From Diphasiastrum complanatum (taxonomy: Eukaryota; Streptophyta; Lycopodiopsida; Lycopodiales; Lycopodiaceae), in assembly GCA_029204225.1 (NCBI GenBank), contig CM055095.1, forward strand, positions 39,982,141 through 40,046,140: a stretch of 64,000 nt of DNA, written 5' to 3'. Shown piece by piece: positions 34,389 to 64,000 of the stretch. The notes under the pieces are model-generated. The model did not search any database, was not told where the DNA came from, and saw only the letters and a list, made by a program, of their open reading frames with translations. A program made the translations under genes and the position numbers. Position 1 is the stretch's first letter, and each line of letters begins with the position of its first letter.

Positions 34389-35110
34389 ATTAGATCCTTT
34401 TCTCATCAGATTTGGTAGATTTTGTTAAATTTGGTAGAGTTTCTTGTTCTAGTTTTCTTGTTTTCTCAATTTTCAGCAAGCATTGATTCAATTTTTTGAC
34501 CAATTAATATTCATTATTTGTGTGATTTCTTATTATAGATCAGTAGATCTTTTGTTTAGCTTCTTGGAGGTACTGAGATTTTCTGATTTGGAGCTATAAT
34601 GACCAAGTTATGGCCATTTTTGTGTTTTCATTCCAATTTTAGTTAGTGACAGTTTTTGCAATCTGTTTTTTTTTTTTTTCCATTTTTGGCTGAATTTTTG
34701 GCCGAATTTTATGACTGTATTTCTATAAGATTGTAGATCTCACTCTTAGATTCAATTTGAGCCAATTTACAGCCAATTTGGTTGAAAATTGAGAGAGATA
34801 CGACAATTCTTGTGAAGGAGGTCTAAAACTAGTTTTTGGTGAAAATTTGGGAGAGAATCACCTCAACTTTTCATTTCTGAAGGTTTGGTTCTTTGTAAAT
34901 TTTTTTCAATTTCTTCATTCTGAGGTTTTTTTTCAATTTCTTCATTCTGAGGTTCTTGCAGGTTTATTAAAAAAAAAAGTCTGACTTAACCCTATCCTCG
35001 CACAGCCCTAACCCTACCCTCGCAAATTAGGTTAATAGAAAAAAAGAGCAAAAACACAAGAAAGATACCCAGGGCAATTTACTACTGAAGATCACTTTGA
35101 AGCGACAAGC

Positions 35111-36661
35111 GTGGATGAGCAACAACAGGTGCAAGGTGGAACAGAAGATCACTACAAGCCCATTGATCAATCCTATGATCTTGAAGAACTCAAGAGACGA
35201 CATTACCGTGGTGCAGAACAACATTTCGATCATAATGAAGATGATAATGTTGATTATGAGGCCTATGAAGATGTCTATGAAAGTGAAGAAATTGACGAAA
35301 ATGAAGGATGTTCTCTCTATGCCACTACAGGTATGATTGGTCCTTCTTTGATGGGTACATCATTTGTCGATGCAAATGATTTTAAGGAGGGAAGGAATAT
35401 TACTATGGCAAGTGGAGCGACAATTTCCAGTCCCCATGTCAATTTTGTGGGAAGTCTAAAGCCATCAACTCAACAACAGTGGGGCAATATTCATGGAAGA
35501 TCAAATAATAGTGTAGACCCTACTATCAGTAAAGTGACCGGTGGAACAAAGGAAATATTAGGTACACTTTTAACTGCCATACAGGATAGTACCGAATAAA
35601 CGAAACAAACATGGCAATAATTACAAGAAAGGTCAGAGCGAAGATGGGAAGAAATGTACAACAAGATGGCCGCTCGTTTTGACTCTATCTTGCAATGAGC
35701 TGGTATTCCACAATAGCCAATTGATATTCGAACTACTAATCCTGAATTGTGTACCATTGTTGATATCTACGGAACAACGCTTCCTCTAGTCCAAGGGCAA
35801 ACTTCCAAGCCAAAGGCAGATATCGATCGAGATATTTTGAGCAAACAAGATCATGAATCTTCTAATGAAGCTGATGATTTCGAGGAAGAAAACAAAATTC
35901 TTAATATCGATCTATCTTCCACGGAGACAAAACAATATCAGCAAAACACCAATGGAGAAGTGGATGAAGACCAACTTGAGAATCCAAATCAAGTCTTGTT
36001 CGACAATTGTAATGATCATGACCAAGGTCAAAACAAGGAGGTATACTATGAGCAGAACGAACTTCTACAACTGCAGTTAAATCATGGAGTACAATTCGAT
36101 TGCCGAGAATTATGCTATACTCCAAAAATCAGTGGTTATGACCATATTATTGATAATGATCTATATGGAATTATTTCGGAACATGGATTAAGCGAGTGGT
36201 ATAACACTGATGCAAAATTCAAATACCAATACAACAACGAGCTTTTTGATGATGAAATTGGTATTAACATTGCTTCAATGAAGTCAAGAATAAGAGATCC
36301 ATCCAAAGATCTGAAGCAAACTTGCACCAAGCTACCAACTAATGAATCTAATGTGATATTGATGGAAGGAGTTGGTGCAAAATCCTTGAACATTCTTGCA
36401 TTAGAGGATGTCATCAATCCTATCAACAAAGAAAGCAGGTTAACATGGAAACTGAATTCAAAATCGTCAAATTCCTTGTGTACAGATGTCCAAAAAGATT
36501 CCTTCATTGCATGGGATTTGATGAATCCGAATGTGGGATGCATGGCTTTAATAATTGCTCTGGAGCTAGAAATGGATACCACTATCCTACATCAAGGAGC
36601 AATGCATAAGGCTATAGCACCGGATGCAGGGACCAAAAAAGACGCATCTGGAATTGGATAG
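35111..36661 (+). pseudogene. Long interrupted ORF of the non-autonomous LTR element
   Basis: Two open segments in the same frame (35111-35599, 162 codons; 35747-36661, 304 codons) are separated by four stops between 35597 and 35718 (TAA, TAA, TGA, TAG). Each stop can be explained by one transition from a Gln, Arg or sense codon. The first segment has no in-frame ATG near its start (it opens at a GTG, and the frame is open back to a stop near 35035), so the true start is unclear. The product is strongly acidic (many Asp/Glu, runs such as DNEDD-like and YEDVYESEE) with no domain I recognise. It could be a highly diverged gag-like protein or a captured gene. No function is assigned. Confidence 0.6.
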
Positions 36662-37057
36662 CCCACCCAATCAAGGAAGATACTAAGGAAGAAGACTTTC
36701 GAATGTCTATTGCTTGGATCCTGTCAACCCATGCAGAACTAATGTAACTTGAGACTTTTCTGTGTTTCATCAATCTCTTCTTTAGTGATCTTATCAAATC
36801 TATGGGATCAGTTGTAGATCAAAAGTTCTTTACGAAGAATTCTCGTTGCAACCTTGTTCTACGACAATAAGCCGAGACAGCAAAATCTGATGAACGGTAG
36901 ATGGCTACTGACAAGAATAATACAAGAAAAGATGTTTCTTTTTCAAGGTGGCCAAATATGATTCGACTATCGCCAAAGGGATTCGTGAAGCATGGCACTT
37001 AACAAAGAGCTACATGGTCTTCATTTTTTAGGACAAAAATGCTTAAAGTAGGGGGAG

Positions 37058-37605
37058 TGTCATGTGCTGCATGTAATTAGCCCATGAGCTTAATAATGAA
37101 TTGCCAAATATGGCCATGGAACTAAAGTAAACTATAGTCATTAGGACAGCTAAAAAGGTGGCTTGAACAACCTCGCTATATTTGTGAATAGCGGACTTGT
37201 AATAATGGTTGTAAGGCCCAAATTAGCCAAATAAGGCCCCAAACTTATAGTAGAGACACAAATGACCACTATAAATAGTTGAGGTCGTGCTAAATTTGGA
37301 GGCTATTGTTCATTTTGTAATTTTGAGTTTTAAGAGATCTTGGAGCTTCTCTTGGAGAGCTTTCTTGATAAAGAAAGTGGTTCATGTGCCTAAAATCACA
37401 TGAGAGCTACGATCATGCTCTAGAATCAGGCCCTATCTTGTGAATGATCAATAATCATGAATAAAGATACCTTACTTTGCTTATTTTGGTGAAGTTTTAC
37501 TATTTTCTTGATTTTTGACTAGTTTCTTGATTTCTTGCATTTCCATTGTAATTTGATGTTTAATGAATGGATTAGATGTTTGAATGCTAAGGTTGGCACA
37601 TGATA
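37058..37605 (+). repeat. 3' LTR of the non-autonomous element
   Basis: 548 bp. It ends TGATA where the inverted repeat predicts TGACA, a C-to-T change in the terminal CA. It lacks about 10 bp near 37497 relative to the 5' LTR. Confidence 0.92.
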
Positions 37606-37610
37606 TATTC

Positions 37611-38181
37611 CACTCTTTTCTCCTCATGTCGATGCTTGATGAGGTAGCTGGTAAGCTACAGGCACACAATGCTCTTCTTTGAGTGGCATGAAGCATGGGT
37701 GGGAGTTTTCCAAGAAGCGTTGTGTAGTCCAAATGGTGAAGTGGCTCTCCCATGTTTTGCCAATCATTGTTGCCCTAGTGGTAGTTGATTTGGTATTTCA
37801 TAGAATTTGAGCGACATATAGGTTGACAACAAATGAGAGTAAGTTAGTGACAGCAAGTGAAAGCAAGCAATTGTTCATTACACCAATGCTTGTAATAAAT
37901 AAATAGAGTTTTACAAGGCACTTGTTGAAATTTGCATTCCACCAATAAGTTTCAATGTTTTTAACTTTTATCCAATTTTTGTTATAAATTTGGAAGTCAA
38001 AAATTTTATTCTATTATTTACTACATCATTTGAATAAGCTCAATGTTTTATAAGCTTGGTTGAAAGTTTTTTACCAACATTGGCATTATATAAACAATTA
38101 CACCCACAAATAAATGCCATACTAGCTTTGCCTGTATGTTATGTCATATAAATAAGCATGGCTATGTACGACCGAATTTAT
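37611..38181. other. Flank of the non-autonomous element; no gene seen
   Basis: The first 150 bp are the continuation of the sequence interrupted by the insertion and may be retroelement-derived on the minus strand. The rest is AT-rich and unassigned. Confidence 0.35.
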
Positions 38182-38402
38182 ATTCAAAGGTTATACATAA
38201 ATTTCAAAGGGGCATTCTTTAACTTTGACTTTACTCAAAAACTGCCTTTACCAACTTGAATGCTTAAGCTTGCTTTTCCTAGGCTAGGCAAACATACATG
38301 ATACATATTCAAGGTTATAAATTTCAAGGTGTCCTTTGACTTTACTCAAAAACTAACTTGACCAACGTGGATGTGTTGTCTTGCCTTTGCTAGACTAGGT
38401 CA
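38182..38402. repeat. Diverged two-copy tandem repeat (about 110 bp unit)
   Basis: Both halves contain ATATTCAAGGTTATA..AATTTCAA, TGACTTTACTCAAAAACT, CTTGACCAAC-like and GCT.GACTAGG motifs in the same order (about 38182-38290 and 38302-38402). Confidence 0.75.
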
Positions 38403-38794
38403 ACAAATTCGTTGCTTTGGCAGGACAATACACTTATGGATTATGACCCCAAAGGGGCACCTTACAAATCCCCAAGTTAACTACCCACACTTTTGGAAAA
38501 CTTATCAATGTACTTCTTTTATTGATCAATTGTGGAATAGATAGATGATAGCAAAGAATACTGGACATCGAGATAATTAAATCATTGTGACATGTGACAA
38601 AAGCCATGTTCCAGAGGACCCACGAGGCACACTGAGATAGCTAAATCATCTTGACTTATGATGGTAGCCAGGTTCTAAGGGACCAAGAACATTTTTGCCT
38701 TCAGCTTCCTAGTGCTAAAATGTCCTTGTAAGTCTAAATCTTTGGTTCATTCTTTAGGGCATAATAAGGCATAATTGTTCTTTTTTGTTCACAC

Positions 38795-38898
38795 AAAGCC
38801 AATGGGCTTTGAAGCAAGAGGGCATTATGCCCATAAAGTCCATAGGCTTTGGAGCATGGACATTACGTCCATAAAGACGATAGGCTTTGGAACACAAA
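38795..38898. repeat. Three-copy short tandem repeat (about 38 bp unit)
   Basis: Three copies of CATAAAG.CGATAGGCTTTGGA-like sequence with intervening GGACATTACGTC-type spacers. The first copy (AAAGCCAATGGGCTTT) is itself palindromic. Confidence 0.75.
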
Positions 38899-39769
38899 CC
38901 ACTTTATAGATGCCAAGTGTCCAAAAAAGAAGCAACAAAAATATTTGCTTGCAATTTTTATGTTGGGTTAAAGTCAGATCTGGCTTTATACTTTTTCTGG
39001 GCTCCTACATCCTCAGGCAGGGAAGGGGCCTTTAAAAATGTAAAGCCCTCCCCAAAGGCCTTCACACCTCACAAAATGATTGACATTTTTAGCTACAACC
39101 AACTCAATCCTCAATGGAAGATTGAAGCCAGTACTTTCCATGAGATTATGTTTTCGATGCAACGGCAATTGTGACTTGGAGACTCCAGGTGGCCATAGTT
39201 ATAAACTTATTGACGGTGGAATAAGAGGTTATTGACAAATTGAGCTCCAATCAGTTTTCATTACCTTATATTTAGATATTCCAATTAGAAACAAATATTT
39301 CATCACGTTGCACAGGACATTATTATATTTGATAAGTTGTAGTCATTGAAAATGGTAGACAGAAGAGGCAATCATGTATTTCTGTTTCCAAATTTTCTCT
39401 AATAGTTGAAGAAAATTTACAGCAGATATTCATAGCATCCTCTGAATGAAGATTAGCTAGTTTATTGCCCATACGCAGGTTAAGGTCAATAAAACAAGAG
39501 TAACAGATAATCCAAGGAACCAATTCATACTGAAGGGAATTTAACAATTAATTACAATCTAGCCATGCCCTATACAGAATTTTGTGGCAACTTGAACACT
39601 CACTTATTGGGTAGAGGGCGACAAACAAACGACCAGATACAGGTAACGGTTTGGGGGATGCATACAGAAACACTTTACATTACCAATAACTTTTGACTTC
39701 TTGAGAACCAGCCCTTGAACTGGGACAATCTCTTGCTTTTGACTTCAAGCTGTTCATGCAGATACGAAC
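38899..39769. other. 3' flank of the BSD-domain gene
   Basis: The right part should include the 3' untranslated region of the minus-strand BSD gene. A 95-codon plus-strand open frame (38887-39174) matches nothing I know. No convincing polyadenylation hexamer stands out. Confidence 0.4.
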
Positions 39770-63021
<23,252 letters not shown>

Positions 63022-63530
63022 TTTCCAAGGCTGCGGATCGCAAGAAGCTAGCTAAACCCAAATGATTCCCATCAAAATAAAAGGTGGCCTCAAAACTGCT
63101 CCTTTCGCTTGGCTACATGGGTTGATCACTCTGCCTGATCCCCAGACCTATCAGTTCTGGAAACCTCAAGGATTGCCGATTGTTGCAATGCCCCTGGATC
63201 GCTCCCAGCAACCAAACAGCATACGAAGAAATGTGAAGGACTATTTCCTGGGTTGATTTGCTTATGTATGAACGCGCTGTGAGCATTACCAAAACCGAAT
63301 TCCGCTTCTGCGTAGAAAGATCATGTTCCAATCCAACTATATATGCCAATTCGCCACTGCAATCTTCTTCTTCTTCGTGTTCTGTCTGTAGATCCGAATG
63401 CAGAACAGCAATGTCGATGATCGCAACAAATCTCGCTTCCTTCGACAACGCCAGGAAAGACGAAATGTTAGATCCCAAATGGAGCTTAATGATATATATA
63501 CCTTTTAGCCCGCCCCGTTGGATTTCAGCC
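63022..63530 (-). promoter_or_regulatory. Probable 5' UTR and core promoter of the BSD gene
   Basis: On the minus strand GGTATATATATCATT (near 63490-63503) is a good TATA box, placing transcription start near 63460 and giving a leader of about 440 nt. A 176-codon minus-strand open frame (63643-63113) overlaps this TATA box and matches nothing I know, so I treat it as chance. Confidence 0.5.
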
Positions 63531-63535
63531 ACGTG
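63530..63535. promoter_or_regulatory. CACGTG G-box upstream of the BSD gene
   Basis: Palindromic CACGTG about 30 bp upstream of the proposed TATA box. A binding site for bZIP/bHLH factors in general; function here is unknown. Confidence 0.4.
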
Positions 63536-64000
63536 ATCTATGATATATCTAACGGCTGTGACTCCAAGAGACCTGTGTTGTTGAGATAAGATTGAGATAA
63601 GAGGAGCATAGGGAGGCAGCATTCTCACTCTAGGATCTAGCAAGTGTTCAGTCTATGGTGACGGGATGCCATAACTAGGGACCTTATATAGTAGACTTAA
63701 GTGAGGTCAGTTATCCACAACAAGCGGGTGTGAGTGAGATTAGTACCATGCACAATTGCTTGGGCGGGTCCTATGCCAAGCTCCTATCCCTCCTCGCTGC
63801 CTGGCCCTGCCTAGCCTCGCTCCCTCCTCCAATCTGCGATCTGCCTACGGATCCCTATCTCACGATGCCCTGCCTACGGCCAGATACCTGACCTGCAGTT
63901 TCTTCTCCACCCCTACCTTTGCTCGTGTGTAAGAAGAAAAGAATACCCACCCAGTTGCAAATGAATTAGATGATGGCAGATGCAAAGAACAATTGTGTTG
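63536..64000. other. Upstream flank of the BSD gene to window end
   Basis: Contains a plus-strand TATATAG (63683-63690) and a GC- and C-rich stretch (63770-63920) with CTGCCTACGG duplicated. It could be shared promoter sequence for a gene beyond the window; nothing coding is seen. Confidence 0.35.

Larger units (their letters stand above)
33811..37605 (+). mobile_element. Complete non-autonomous LTR retrotransposon (LARD-like, 3795 bp)
   Basis: 5' LTR 33811-34372 (562 bp) has perfect 10-bp terminal inverted repeats TGTCATGTGC/GCACATGACA. The primer-binding site TGGTATCAGAGC is at 34377-34388, a purine tract (AAAGTAGGGGGAG) at 37045-37057, and the 3' LTR at 37058-37605 (548 bp), with TATTC duplications outside. 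By eye the LTRs differ by roughly twenty substitutions and two small gaps, so it is older than the intact copia element. The 2685-bp interior shows no protease, integrase, reverse transcriptase or RNase H motif. It carries one long interrupted acidic reading frame. It must depend on enzymes of another element. Confidence 0.93.

Noticed and set aside
35597..35718. Idea that RNA editing removes the four stops (fern organelles do convert U to C)
   Set aside because: That editing is known for organelle transcripts; this is nuclear retrotransposon sequence, so decay or splicing is the simpler explanation.
37481..37753. 90-codon minus-strand ORF across the 3' LTR end
   Set aside because: It straddles the LTR boundary and the target-site duplication, so it is a chance fusion of LTR and flank.
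63113..63643. 176-codon minus-strand ORF upstream of the BSD gene
   Set aside because: It overlaps the probable TATA box and 5' leader of the BSD gene, has no recognisable family and uses no convincing start context.

Overview
The window is nuclear DNA of a land plant. Three ordinary plant genes and two plant-gene relics sit in DNA packed with Ty1-copia elements, LINEs, a Helitron relic, non-autonomous LTR elements and very long (GA)n/(CT)n microsatellites. One gene has introns of about 7.5 and 13.5 kb filled with these elements. That layout fits a large-genome vascular plant. A homosporous fern is my first guess and a gymnosperm is not excluded; the lineage is inference. No CRISPR array, rRNA or convincing tRNA gene is visible.

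Layout. 1-3.05 kb: sparse DNA with a CAF1/POP2 deadenylase pseudogene (minus, 1378-1700). 3.05-6.4 kb: decayed, 3'-truncated copia element A (minus). 6.4-10.5 kb: gene-poor, with a partial LTR and local tandem duplications. 10948-12441 (+): R2R3-MYB transcription factor gene, three exons, 415 aa, resembling the MYB20/42/43/85 group. 13.8-15.9 kb: two long (GA)n tracts, a dispersed repeat and an internally deleted copia element D. 15.9-24.6 kb: degenerate copia B (minus), split by an intact copia element (17128-22988) with 653-bp LTRs, an uninterrupted 1316-codon ORF and a GCGGC target-site duplication. 25.6-27.9 kb: copia C with its 5' LTR. 28670-29086 (+): single-exon EF-hand gene with two copies of ACACGTGGCT upstream. 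29.2-30.5 kb: an LTR next to an HSP110-like pseudogene. 33811-37605: complete non-autonomous LTR retrotransposon with TATTC duplications and no recognisable pol.

39770-63021 (minus): a BSD-domain gene of about 23.3 kb. I reconstructed six exons (1017-nt CDS, 338 aa) by matching phase, splice sites and the expected protein. Intron 2 (41515-55058) contains three or four LINE copies, a Helitron Rep fragment, a GGTACC-rich palindromic patch and a complete 1.9-kb TRIM-like LTR element with AAACC duplications. Intron 1 (55160-62684) holds a large compound microsatellite, a second copy of the dispersed repeat, a TTCGAA-rich patch and a recent 190-bp tandem duplication. The last kilobase is its probable promoter.

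The host genes are unrelated in role (transcription factor, calcium sensor, BSD-domain protein) and form no operon-like unit. The main stories are nested transposition, non-autonomous LTR elements with unusual coding content, and LINE 3' ends that run into (TTTC)n(TC)n tracts.
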